Assembly: GCA_024508855.1 (NCBI GenBank)
Contig: JANINJ010000099.1
Location: 19,441 to 83,440 of the forward strand
DNA from: Xanthobacteraceae bacterium
GTDB lineage: Bacteria; Pseudomonadota; Alphaproteobacteria; Rhizobiales; Xanthobacteraceae
Direction of reading: 5' to 3'
DNA: 64,000 nt
In this document: positions 37,602-46,564 of the stretch, piece after piece
How positions within the stretch are numbered: the first letter of the stretch is position 1
How the letters are laid out: each line of letters starts with the position of its first letter
The notes under the pieces: generated by a model
What the model was told of the DNA's origin: nothing
The model's input: the letters and a program-made list of their open reading frames with translations, nothing else
The model's database searches: none
Program-made: the position numbers and the translations under genes

Positions 37602-38615
37602 TTAGGCGAGTGCCGCAAGGCGTTCGCTACCGGCGCGCTCTTGCATCAGCTTGGTTTCCCACGCCAGCGCATGCGCGGCAATGGTTTCAAGGTCATCGTA
37701 TTGGGGCGTCCAGTCGAGTGTCGTCTGGATTCGTGTCGTATCCGCGATCATGGTCATGATGTCGCCCGGCCTGCGTGGCGCGTATTTGACCGCAAACTGG
37801 CGTCCTGAAACGCGCCGCACGGCTTCGATGGTTTCCAGCACCGAATAGCCGCGGCCATACCCGCAATTCAGCGTCGCCGATTCGCCGCCCTCGCGGAGAT
37901 AGGCCAACGCGGCGCGATGCGCTTGCGCGAGGTCGCTGACGTGGATGAAATCGCGAATGCAACTTCCGTCCGGCGTGGGATAGTCGGTTCCATACACTTC
38001 AATCTGGGCTCGCTGGCCGGTGGCGGCTTCCACGGCGATCTTGAGAAGGTGCGTTGCCCCAACCGTGGCCAGACCGATGCGCGCCTGCGGATCGGCGCCT
38101 GCGACATTGAAATAACGCAGCACGACGAATTGAAGGTCATGCGCGGAAGCGACATCGTGCAGCATGATCTCGGTCATCAGCTTGGAAGACCCGTAAGGCG
38201 ACAAGGGCCGGGTGGGTGCTTCTTCCGGCACCGGAACCTGATCCGGGTTGCCATAGACCGCGGCGGTCGAGGAAAAGATGAAGCGCCTGACGCCGCACCG
38301 AATAGCCACGTTCAAGAGGCTCCGCGTGGTCATCGTGTTGTTGCGATAGTAAGCCAGCGGATCGCGCATCGACTCCGGCACCACGACGGAGCCGGCGAAA
38401 TGGATGATGGCGTCTACGTTGTGGGCGGAGATGACGCCTTCGACAAGATTCTCGTCGCCGGCGTCGCCGATGAACAACGGCACGCCCTCGGGCAGGAAGT
38501 ATGAAAAGCCGGTGGTGAGGTTGTCGACCACGACTACGCTTTCGCCGGCTTCCACCAGTGCCAAGACCATATGGCTTCCGATATAGCCAGCGCCGCCGGT
38601 TACGAGGACGGTCAT
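37602..38615 (-). CDS. galE: UDP-glucose 4-epimerase
   Basis: A 337-residue extended SDR. The NAD-binding start TVLVTGGAGYIGSHMV, catalytic Ser-Thr region (IFSSTAAVYG) and YGSSK are intact, with the typical C-terminal YAPRRPGDI. It interconverts UDP-glucose and UDP-galactose for envelope sugars. It is divergent from the heptosyltransferase gene; the 187-base gap holds no other gene. Confidence 0.94.
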   Translation of the reverse strand: MTVLVTGGAGYIGSHMVLALVEAGESVVVVDNLTTGFSYFLPEGVPLFIGDAGDENLVEGVISAHNVDAIIHFAGSVVVPESMRDPLAYYRNNTMTTRSLLNVAIRCGVRRFIFSSTAAVYGNPDQVPVPEEAPTRPLSPYGSSKLMTEIMLHDVASAHDLQFVVLRYFNVAGADPQARIGLATVGATHLLKIAVEAATGQRAQIEVYGTDYPTPDGSCIRDFIHVSDLAQAHRAALAYLREGGESATLNCGYGRGYSVLETIEAVRRVSGRQFAVKYAPRRPGDIMTMIADTTRIQTTLDWTPQYDDLETIAAHALAWETKLMQERAGSERLAALA

Positions 38616-38802
38616 CGTTATTTTCCCTGTTCTTCCATGCGTTCAGCCTGTAGCCGCAAGGCGACAACATTACGGTGACCGGGTACAAACAAGATATAAA
38701 ACCGACCCTTGCTCGGCCCGATTTCCCATGATCCGTGCCGGGAAACGTGCTTATGGTTGCCAAAATCTCACCGCAGGCACGGAAATTCAGGCCTCACGAG
38801 CG

Positions 38803-39759
38803 ATGAACAGTATTTTGTTGGTCAAAACCTCGTCGCTTGGCGATGTCGTCCACAATATGCCGGCGGTGACCGATGTCCGCCGGCAATGGCCGCAAGCACG
38901 CATCAGTTGGCTGGTCGAGGAGACGTTTGCGCCGTTGGCGCGGTTGCATCCGGCCGTCGACGAGGTGATCGCAGTCGCGACACGGAGGTGGCGTTCGCAT
39001 CTTCTCAGTCCTGCTGTCTGGCGCGAGATTGCCTCGTTTAGACGCGGACTTCGCATGCGAAGGTTTGATCGGATCGTTGATACCCAGGGACTGATCCGCT
39101 CGTCGCTGCTGGCTGCCATGGCGCAGGGCGAGCATCATGGTTACGATGCCAGCAGCATTCGCGAGCCGCTGGCCTCGCGCTTCTACGATGTACGCCACGC
39201 GGTATCGCGCGAACTCCATGCCGTCATTCGCAATCGCACGCTCGCCGGTCTCGCGCTCGACTATCAGCCATCGCCGACGATCGACTATGGCCTGAAGCCG
39301 ACGGTGACTGCCTCAGGCGAACCGTACGCCGTGTTGCTGCACGGGACGTCGCGCGCGCGCAAGGAATGGCGCGAGTCGGATTGGATCGGGCTTGGCCAGG
39401 GGCTACGGAGGTTAGGCATTCGTGTGGTTTTGCCGTGGGGAACCGAGGCCGAGCGCATCCGCAGCGAACGCATCGCAGTCGCGATCAAAGGCAGCGAGGT
39501 ACTGGCCCGGCGTCCGCTGGACCAGACCGCGCAAGTGATCGGAAACGCGGCCCTTGTGGTTGGTGTCGATACCGGACTGCTGCATCTCGCGGCGGCTTAT
39601 GCGGTACCGCTGATCGGCATCTTCCTGGCCTCCGATCCGAACTTGACCGGACCGATTGGGCCGGGACCGATCAAGGTGCTAGGCGGACCCGGGCAATACC
39701 CGGCCTTCGCGCAGGTGATCGAGGTGGCGTCCGGTTTGCTGGGCGGTCAGCCGGGCTGA
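38803..39759 (+). CDS. waaC: ADP-heptose:LPS heptosyltransferase I
   Basis: A 318-residue GT9-family enzyme that adds the first heptose to Kdo of the LPS inner core on the cytoplasmic face. The N-terminal motif ILLVKTSSLGDVVHNMPAV is characteristic of WaaC, and GVDTGLLHLAAAYAVPLIGI forms the donor site. The ATG at 38803 starts the family; an upstream in-frame ATG at 38728 adds 25 unrelated residues. Its 3' end overlaps gmhB by 13 bases in convergent arrangement. Confidence 0.92.
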   Translation: MNSILLVKTSSLGDVVHNMPAVTDVRRQWPQARISWLVEETFAPLARLHPAVDEVIAVATRRWRSHLLSPAVWREIASFRRGLRMRRFDRIVDTQGLIRSSLLAAMAQGEHHGYDASSIREPLASRFYDVRHAVSRELHAVIRNRTLAGLALDYQPSPTIDYGLKPTVTASGEPYAVLLHGTSRARKEWRESDWIGLGQGLRRLGIRVVLPWGTEAERIRSERIAVAIKGSEVLARRPLDQTAQVIGNAALVVGVDTGLLHLAAAYAVPLIGIFLASDPNLTGPIGPGPIKVLGGPGQYPAFAQVIEVASGLLGGQPG

Positions 39760-40283
39760 GAAACCTTTGCCAGAACATCTTCGACGAACGCGGCGAGATC
39801 GCCTCCGGGAAACAGGAAGCCCGGTAAGCCCGCAGCAGTCGCAGCTTCGATATCCGTCGATTTGTCGCCGATGACGAAACTTCCCTCGCGTTGCACCGGC
39901 CAATGGCGCATGAGATCGAGCAACATGCCGGGCTTGGGTTTCCGGCAATCGCACTCGCGGACGTAGCCGGCGACCGTACCTTGCGGGTGATGCGGGCAAT
40001 AGCGGATGTCATCGATCCGCGCGCCTTGCTTGCCTAGTTCGTCGCGTATCCAGTCGTGCAGGTTTCTCACCGCGTCTTCATTGAACATGCCACGTGCGAC
40101 GCCGGACTGGTTCGAGAAAATGAAGACGAAATAACCGGCATCGTGGAGCCGGCAGATTGCCGGCGCGATGCCGGGCATCCAGCGGATCCGTTCACGCGTT
40201 CCGATGTAACCGTCGTCGTGGTTGATGACGCCGTCGCGGTCGAGGAATGCCGCCGGCCGCAGGATGTGTGCGTCGTCGCTCAT
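39747..40283 (-). CDS. gmhB: D-glycero-D-manno-heptose 1,7-bisphosphate 7-phosphatase
   Basis: A 178-residue HAD-family phosphatase in the ADP-heptose pathway. The catalytic start FLDRDGVIN has both Asp residues (15 and 17). The zinc-binding insert CPHHPQGTVAGYVRECDCRK has the expected Cys/His pattern. The ATG at 40283 overlaps the waaF stop (ATGA). An in-frame ATG at 40313 is less likely. Confidence 0.93.
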   Translation of the reverse strand: MSDDAHILRPAAFLDRDGVINHDDGYIGTRERIRWMPGIAPAICRLHDAGYFVFIFSNQSGVARGMFNEDAVRNLHDWIRDELGKQGARIDDIRYCPHHPQGTVAGYVRECDCRKPKPGMLLDLMRHWPVQREGSFVIGDKSTDIEAATAAGLPGFLFPGGDLAAFVEDVLAKVSQPG

Positions 40284-41347
40284 GACGAGGTTCGTGCGTC
40301 GGTGAGAACGCATCGTGCGGCGTCGATCACGTCCGCGACAGGGATGCTGCGAATGTAGGAATCGTCATCGCGTCGGGCGATCGAGTGATACGGCATCACG
40401 GTGTTGCGGAGCGATGCCGGTTGTATCGCTGCGGCGAGCGGGTTGAGTGGTGCCCAGTGCCATGGACTGGTCGGGCCGAAGATGCCGATGGTCGGCGTAC
40501 CGATGGCCGCAGCAACGTGCATCAATCCGGAATCGTTGGAGATGGCCAAACGCGCCGCGGCGATCGCGAGAAGACCCTGCCGAAGATCCGTGCCCGTGAG
40601 ATCGTGAGCGCGTGAGCCGGCCGCTGCAACGATTTCGGAGGCCGCATCTTTCTCTCCGGGACCGCCGACGATCCAAACGTCGTATCCCTCCGCAATCAAG
40701 GCTTTGGCGGCCTCGGCATAAAACGGCCAGCGTTTATGCTTGCCGACCGAACCCGGAGCGAGAGCGATTGCCGGCCCGGTGCCAAGGCCACTTGCCACGC
40801 GCCAAGGGAGTATCTCCTGCGGTGGGATCACGAGTTGCGGTACGGGCCATTGCTCCGGGCGCACCGCACCTTTGGGCAGCGCCAGCATGGCATTCTTGTC
40901 GATCAGCCGGGGCAGGGTGCGTTCGCCCCAGCGCCAGCGATTGAGCAATCCAAAGCGGACCTCGCCGACGAAGCCCACGCGTTCCGGAATGCCTGCTAGG
41001 GCCGGTGCAATGGCCGATTTCCAGGTTCGCGGCATCACCAGCGCCGTCCCATATCCCTGCGCCCGCAATTCGGCGGCGAGCCTGATCTGGCGAGATACCG
41101 CGAGCCGGGATCGGGGCAGGTCGTGAACGATCCCGCGCCGCACCCCGGGCATGTAGTCGACCAGCGGGGCACAAAGCGGCGTGACGAGGATATCGATCGG
41201 GCGATTGGGCCACCGTTGCTTCGCAACCCGGACCACGGTATGACCCCGCACGAAATCGCCGATCCAGTTGTAAGGCACGATCAGCAACGGCCGAGTGTCC
41301 GCTACATCGCTGGAATCGGCCGATTTGGTGAAGGAATCGATATTCAT
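40280..41347 (-). CDS. waaF: ADP-heptose:LPS heptosyltransferase II
   Basis: A 355-residue GT9-family enzyme that adds the second core heptose. The start LLIVPYNWIGDFVRGHTVVR and the donor-site segment SNDSGLMHVAAAIGTPTIGI are typical of WaaF, as is APGSVGKHKRWP. It is translationally coupled to gmhB and divergent from hldD, with a 200-base gap that shows no other feature. Confidence 0.92.
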   Translation of the reverse strand: MNIDSFTKSADSSDVADTRPLLIVPYNWIGDFVRGHTVVRVAKQRWPNRPIDILVTPLCAPLVDYMPGVRRGIVHDLPRSRLAVSRQIRLAAELRAQGYGTALVMPRTWKSAIAPALAGIPERVGFVGEVRFGLLNRWRWGERTLPRLIDKNAMLALPKGAVRPEQWPVPQLVIPPQEILPWRVASGLGTGPAIALAPGSVGKHKRWPFYAEAAKALIAEGYDVWIVGGPGEKDAASEIVAAAGSRAHDLTGTDLRQGLLAIAAARLAISNDSGLMHVAAAIGTPTIGIFGPTSPWHWAPLNPLAAAIQPASLRNTVMPYHSIARRDDDSYIRSIPVADVIDAARCVLTDARTSS

Positions 41348-41547
41348 TGTTTGGGCTTGTGCCGCAACCGGAGGGGTGAGCCCACAGTCGTTAGCTTCTC
41401 CCTGCGTTCAGGTAAAGCAACCGTTGGGATAGTCACGCGATCTCAATATGGGGCGCTGTGGATCGAGTTCATCATAGGGATTGGCTTGTTGACGGCAGGA
41501 CTGAGGCGGTGCGTGATCGGGGCCGCGGGCGTGATCGAGGAGTTTGA

Positions 41548-42528
41548 ATGCTGCTGGTGACCGGGGGAGCCGGGTTCATAGGGTCAAATCTCGTCGCGGC
41601 ACTGAATGCCGCAGGCCGCTCCGACGTGGTTGTCTGCGACGTGCTGGGTCACGAGGGCAAGTGGCGCAATCTGGCAAAGCGGCAACTTGCGGATATCGTG
41701 CCGCCGTCCGAACTGATGAGTTGGCTGCAGGGGCGGCATCTCGATGCCATCTTCCATCTCGGCGCCATTTCCGAGACCACGGCGACCGACGGCGATCTTG
41801 TCATCGAAACCAATTTCCGTCTGTCGTCTCGCCTGCTTGATTGGTGCACCGTCAATTCGACTCCATTCATTTACGCGTCTTCGGCGTCGACTTACGGCGA
41901 CGGCGAGCAGGGTTTTCGTGATGACCAGTCGCTGTCGGCATTGCGGCAACTGCGGCCGATGAACCTGTATGGCTGGAGCAAACACCTGTTCGATCTCGTG
42001 GTCGCCGAACGTGCCGCGCGGGGTGACCGCCTGCCGCCGCAATGGGCGGGATTGAAATTCTTCAACGTGTTTGGGCCCAACGAATATCACAAAGGCACGA
42101 TGATGAGTGTGCTCGCGCGAAAGTTCGACGACGTGAAGGCGAGCCGCACCGTGCAACTGTTCAAGTCCCACCGCGACGGTATCGCCGATGGCGATCAGCG
42201 GCGTGACTTCATCTATGTCGATGACGTGGTTCGCGTCATGATCTGGCTGCTCGCAACGCCTGCGGTGAGCGGCATCTTCAACGTCGGCACCGGCCATGCC
42301 CGCAGTTTCCGCGATCTGATGTTGTCCGCATATTCTGCACTCGGCGCGGCGCCGAATATCGAATATGTCGACATGCCGGAGCAGATTCGCGGCAGTTATC
42401 AGTATTTCACCGAAAGCGATGTCGGCCGCCTTTGCGGCGCTGGCTACAATGGCGGCTTTACCGGTCTCGAAGAGGCTGTCGGCCTCTACGTCAGGGATTT
42501 CCTCGACCAAGCCGATCGGTTTCGTTGA
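41548..42528 (+). CDS. hldD: ADP-L-glycero-D-manno-heptose 6-epimerase
   Basis: A 326-residue extended SDR. It has MLLVTGGAGFIGSNLVAALN for NADP binding, IYASSASTYGDG, YGWSK as the catalytic Tyr-Lys, and the family-specific GLKFFNVFGPNEYHKG. It converts ADP-D-glycero- to ADP-L-glycero-heptose, the last step of donor synthesis. It is 21 bases upstream of hldE on the same strand. Confidence 0.95.
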   Translation: MLLVTGGAGFIGSNLVAALNAAGRSDVVVCDVLGHEGKWRNLAKRQLADIVPPSELMSWLQGRHLDAIFHLGAISETTATDGDLVIETNFRLSSRLLDWCTVNSTPFIYASSASTYGDGEQGFRDDQSLSALRQLRPMNLYGWSKHLFDLVVAERAARGDRLPPQWAGLKFFNVFGPNEYHKGTMMSVLARKFDDVKASRTVQLFKSHRDGIADGDQRRDFIYVDDVVRVMIWLLATPAVSGIFNVGTGHARSFRDLMLSAYSALGAAPNIEYVDMPEQIRGSYQYFTESDVGRLCGAGYNGGFTGLEEAVGLYVRDFLDQADRFR

Positions 42529-42549
42529 TCAGATGAGCAGCGGATTGTG

Positions 42550-44019
42550 ATGTTCGATTTTGATGCCTTGTCGAATGCGATCAGCGGTCGGACGGTGCTT
42601 TGCATCGGCGACCTGATGCTCGACGAGTTCGTCTATGGCGAAGTGTCGCGTATCTCGCCGGAAGCGCCGGCGCCAGTGATCGCTGTCCAGCGCAGCGAAT
42701 CCAACATCGGCGGTGCCGGTAACGTCGCACGCAACGTTGCCGCACTTGGTGCGCATTGCATCTTTGTCGGTCTCGTAGGTGACGACGACACCGGCAAATC
42801 GCTGAAATCGGCGCTGATGAGCGAACCGCGCATCGAACCGGTGCTGGTTTCCGATCCGAACCGTCCTACAACCCGCAAGGTACGCTTCGTTTCAGAGCAT
42901 TTCTCGACCCACATGTTGCGGGCGGATTGGGAGCAGGCGGCACCGGCATCGAAGGAGATCGAGCAGAAGCTCCTAGACTGCATTCTCCCGTTGCTTCCGC
43001 GCGTCGATATCGTGCTGCTGTCCGATTACGCCAAGGGCGTGCTGACCCCTCGCGTCATTCGCAGCGTTATCGACGCGGCGCGAGAGCGTGGCACGCGCGT
43101 CATCGTCGATCCCAAGAATCTCAATTTCGAAATTTATCGCGGTGCGACGCTGCTGACGCCCAATCGCAAGGAATTCGCCGAGGCGACGCGCAGCCATGCC
43201 GAAAACGAGGCCGACATCTCGGGGGCGGCACAGCAGGCGATGCAGATTGCGAATTGCGAGGCGCTGCTCGTTACCCAGAGCGAGCATGGCATGACGCTCG
43301 TCCCGCGCAAAGGCACTCCGATTCATGTGCCGGCCCATCAGGTCAAGGTGCGGGACGTTTCCGGTGCGGGCGACACGGTCGCCGCGGTGATCGCTGTGCT
43401 GCTGGCTGCGGGGGCCGATTGGGAAACCGCGTTGCGATCGGCCAATGCCGCCGCGGCCGTCGCCGTCAGCAAGAAGGGCACCGCGACAGTGTCGCTTGCG
43501 GAACTGCGGCGACGGATATTGCCTGAAGCCTCGCTTGCAGCCGAAGAGAAGATCGTTCCCGCCGGTGGCGATGTGGAAACTCGAGTCCGGGAGTGGCGTG
43601 AAGAGGGATTGCGTGTCGGCTTTACTAATGGCTGCTTTGATATCCTTCATCCTGGGCATGTGAGGGTCATCACGGAAGCGCGGGCCAATTGCGATCGATT
43701 AATTGTCGGCTTGAACAGCGATGCTTCGGTGAAGCGGCTCAAGGGAGAGGGCCGCCCGGTTCAAAACGAGCGGGCGCGCGCCGAGGTGCTGGCTGCGCTT
43801 GAGGCGGTCGACCTCGTGGCGATCTTCGAAGACGATACACCGCTGGAACTCATCGTGCGGATCAAGCCGACCGTGCTGGTGAAGGGTGGCGATTACACGC
43901 GCGAGCAAGTCGTCGGGCATGAAATCGTCGAGGCGAATGGCGGCGAAGTCGTGCTCGTCAACATCCTGCCCGGATTCAGCACGACGTCGCTGGTCGCACG
44001 GGCTCGGGACGGCAAATGA
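42550..44019 (+). CDS. hldE: Bifunctional heptose-7-phosphate kinase / heptose-1-phosphate adenylyltransferase
   Basis: A 489-residue two-domain enzyme. Residues 1-330 are a PfkB-type kinase ([11 protein letters not shown] at the start, [12 protein letters not shown] as the anion hole). Residues 355-489 are a nucleotidyltransferase with [14 protein letters not shown] and the HxxH-type HPGH motif at 367-370. It performs the kinase and adenylylation steps on either side of GmhB. The ATG at 42550 is preferred to the GTG one codon earlier. Confidence 0.95.
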   Translation: MFDFDALSNAISGRTVLCIGDLMLDEFVYGEVSRISPEAPAPVIAVQRSESNIGGAGNVARNVAALGAHCIFVGLVGDDDTGKSLKSALMSEPRIEPVLVSDPNRPTTRKVRFVSEHFSTHMLRADWEQAAPASKEIEQKLLDCILPLLPRVDIVLLSDYAKGVLTPRVIRSVIDAARERGTRVIVDPKNLNFEIYRGATLLTPNRKEFAEATRSHAENEADISGAAQQAMQIANCEALLVTQSEHGMTLVPRKGTPIHVPAHQVKVRDVSGAGDTVAAVIAVLLAAGADWETALRSANAAAAVAVSKKGTATVSLAELRRRILPEASLAAEEKIVPAGGDVETRVREWREEGLRVGFTNGCFDILHPGHVRVITEARANCDRLIVGLNSDASVKRLKGEGRPVQNERARAEVLAALEAVDLVAIFEDDTPLELIVRIKPTVLVKGGDYTREQVVGHEIVEANGGEVVLVNILPGFSTTSLVARARDGK

Positions 44020-44228
44020 CGATGTCTGCCGTCGAATCGTCGTCTTGATTTGTTCCTATGAGCCTCGATCGGCTCTGCGGCGGCCCGAGCGGGTCATGTA
44101 ATTGTTTGAATCAAAACGTGTTTAAGATCGCGGCACCGTCATTCGCTAGATCACCGGCCGCGTGGTAGGAAATCGCCGGGCGGAACACAGAAGCTCGCCC
44201 GATTCGATACATTTTGAGGTCTTGAGGC

Positions 44229-45245
44229 ATGAGTTTTGCGAAACCGGCATCGCACGGTGCGACGGGGCGGGATGGTACGTTGCGGGTTGGTGTCATTGGC
44301 GCGGGGGTGATGGGAAGCAATCACGGTCGCGTGTTGGCCGGTCTGCCGAATGTTGAACTGGTCGGTATCCTCGACCCGCTTCCTGAACATCGTACCCGCG
44401 CGATCGATCTGATTGGATGCCCGACATTCGCAAACCTCGATGAATTGCTCGAAAAGGGCCTTGATGCTGTAACGATTGCTGCACCAACCCATTTGCACCA
44501 TGAGATATCGCTGGCGTGTATCGCGCGCGGGATCCACGTGCTGGTCGAGAAGCCGATCGCATCAACCGTCGAAGAGGGACGGGAGATTGTCGCTGCCGCC
44601 CGCGCCGCGAATGTGACCTTGATGGTAGGTCATGTCGAGCGTTTCAATCCAGCGGTCGCCGCGGTCAAGCAGGCCATCAAGGGCGAAGATATTCTTTCGA
44701 TTGCGATCACGCGGGTCGGACCGTTTCCGCCGCGGATGTCGAATGTAGGCGTCGTCATCGACCTTGCCGTGCACGACATCGATCTCATTCGCTGGTTCAC
44801 GGAATCGGACATCATCGATGTGCAGCCCCAGCTCTCGAGCGCGGTCGCCGAACGTGAAGATATCGCGCTACTCCAGTTCCGCACGGCATCGGGCGTATTG
44901 GCTCATATCAATACCAACTGGCTGACGCCGTTCAAGGCGCGGAGCGTAACCGTCGCGACGCGCGGCAAGTATGTATCGGGCGATCTCCTGACGCGTCAGG
45001 TTACCGAGTGTTTCGGTTTTCAACCGGACGGCAGTTATTCCATGCGTCATCTGCCGGTGGGACATGACGAACCGCTCCGCGCCGAACTGATCGCGTTCGT
45101 CGATGCTGTGCGCAGTGGAGCCGTTCCGGCCGTAACCGGTGAAGAGGGTGTGGCCAGCCTGGAAATTGCAACGCAGTGTCTCGAGACACCGGCCAAACCT
45201 ACTGCAAACGCCAGCCGGAAGGGGCCGCGGCGCGTTGCGGGTTAG
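44229..45245 (+). CDS. gnnA: Gfo/Idh/MocA-family oxidoreductase, probable UDP-GlcNAc 3-dehydrogenase (GnnA-like)
   Basis: A 338-residue protein with the NAD-binding start RVGVIGAGVMGSNHGRVLAG and the EKP motif in VLVEKPIAS. Family members oxidise sugar hydroxyls. The next gene is a DegT-type aminotransferase. This pair is known as GnnA-GnnB, which turns UDP-GlcNAc into the 3-amino sugar used for 2,3-diaminoglucose lipid A. Lipid A of Bradyrhizobium and Rhodopseudomonas contains that sugar, so the assignment fits the organism. The substrate is inferred from pairing. Confidence 0.72.
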   Translation: MSFAKPASHGATGRDGTLRVGVIGAGVMGSNHGRVLAGLPNVELVGILDPLPEHRTRAIDLIGCPTFANLDELLEKGLDAVTIAAPTHLHHEISLACIARGIHVLVEKPIASTVEEGREIVAAARAANVTLMVGHVERFNPAVAAVKQAIKGEDILSIAITRVGPFPPRMSNVGVVIDLAVHDIDLIRWFTESDIIDVQPQLSSAVAEREDIALLQFRTASGVLAHINTNWLTPFKARSVTVATRGKYVSGDLLTRQVTECFGFQPDGSYSMRHLPVGHDEPLRAELIAFVDAVRSGAVPAVTGEEGVASLEIATQCLETPAKPTANASRKGPRRVAG

Positions 45246-45317
45246 TGCAGCACCTCAACATTCCACGGTCGTACTTGGCGGCCGTGAATCAATTCCAAGA
45301 TTTGATAGCGAAGTAAC

Positions 45318-46466
45318 ATGAACCAACACCTCCGACCGGATCCCGTCCCATTTATCGACATCGGTGCGCAACGCCGGCGTCTCGGCAAGTCAATCGACGA
45401 GGCGGTCGGCCGAGTACTGACCCATTGCCAGTTCATCAACGGGCCGGAAGTAGCCGAGCTTGAAAGTCAGCTCGCCGCGTTCGCCGGCGCAAAGTACGTC
45501 GTGACGTGCGCTAGTGGAACCGACGCCTTGCTGATGGTGCTGATGGCGAAGGGTGTCGGCCCCGGTGATGCCGTATTCTGCCCATCATTCACGTTCTGCG
45601 CGACCGGCGAGAGCGTGGCATTGACGGGCGCAACCCCGGTGTTCGTCGATGTCGATGCTGCGACGTTCAATATCGACGTGGCGTCGCTTCGCAGTGGCAT
45701 TACCACTGCAAAACGTCTCGGCCTGAAACCAAAGGCCGTCATTGCGGTCGATCTGTTCGGCCAGAGTGCGGATCACGACGCCATAGAAGCTGTGGCAAAG
45801 GCCGAAGGGTTGTTCGTACTCGATGACGCGGCGCAGTCATTTGGCGCAAGCTACAAGGGGAAGCGCCTCGGTGGTTTTGGCGCCATCACGGCGACCAGCT
45901 TCTTCCCGGCCAAGCCGCTTGGCTGTTATGGCGATGGCGGTGCCATCTTTACTGACGATGCCGAACTGGTAGAAACGCTTCGCAGCATTCGTGTGCATGG
46001 GCAGGGCTCGGACAAGTACGACAATGTCCGGCTGGGTCTAACGGGGCGACTCGATACCATGCAGGCCGCCGTGCTGATCGAGAAACTGAAAATTTTCGAG
46101 GACGAGATTGCGGCGCGTAACCAGGTGGCGGAACGTTATGCGCGTGACCTTGGCAATGTCGTCACGGTTCCCCACATTGCGGCAGGAAACACGTCGGTGT
46201 GGGCGCAATACACCATTCGCCTGCCGCACGGAGACCGCGATGGCTTCGCTGCGGCCTTGAAGGCAGACGGTATTCCGACCGCGATCTATTATCCGAAGTC
46301 GATGCACCAGCAGACAGCTTATCGCGAATTCCCGGTCGCCGATGGCGGATTGCCGGTCAGCGAGCAGCTATCGAGCGACGTCATCAGCCTGCCGATGCAT
46401 CCTTATCTCGACGAAGCCACGCAAGCGCGCGTCGTCAGGGCCGTGCGCGACGCCGTTTCGGCGTGA
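45318..46466 (+). CDS. gnnB: DegT/DnrJ/EryC1/StrS aminotransferase, probable GnnB-like
   Basis: A 382-residue PLP enzyme. The cofactor Lys is in TSFFPAKPLGCYGDGGA, and DDAAQSFGASYKGKRLG carries the PLP-ring Asp. Members transfer an amino group to a keto-sugar nucleotide. Next to the GnnA-like oxidoreductase it should make UDP-GlcNAc3N for lipid A. A 72-base gap separates the two genes. Confidence 0.75.
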   Translation: MNQHLRPDPVPFIDIGAQRRRLGKSIDEAVGRVLTHCQFINGPEVAELESQLAAFAGAKYVVTCASGTDALLMVLMAKGVGPGDAVFCPSFTFCATGESVALTGATPVFVDVDAATFNIDVASLRSGITTAKRLGLKPKAVIAVDLFGQSADHDAIEAVAKAEGLFVLDDAAQSFGASYKGKRLGGFGAITATSFFPAKPLGCYGDGGAIFTDDAELVETLRSIRVHGQGSDKYDNVRLGLTGRLDTMQAAVLIEKLKIFEDEIAARNQVAERYARDLGNVVTVPHIAAGNTSVWAQYTIRLPHGDRDGFAAALKADGIPTAIYYPKSMHQQTAYREFPVADGGLPVSEQLSSDVISLPMHPYLDEATQARVVRAVRDAVSA

Positions 46467-46564
46467 TCCGGGCAAGGGGCGGCATTTCTAAAGAATTGCC
46501 CTAAGCAGTCGATCCGGTTGATTTCGGCGTTTTGCGCCGCCGTGCGATGTTGTAGAAGCGGCTG

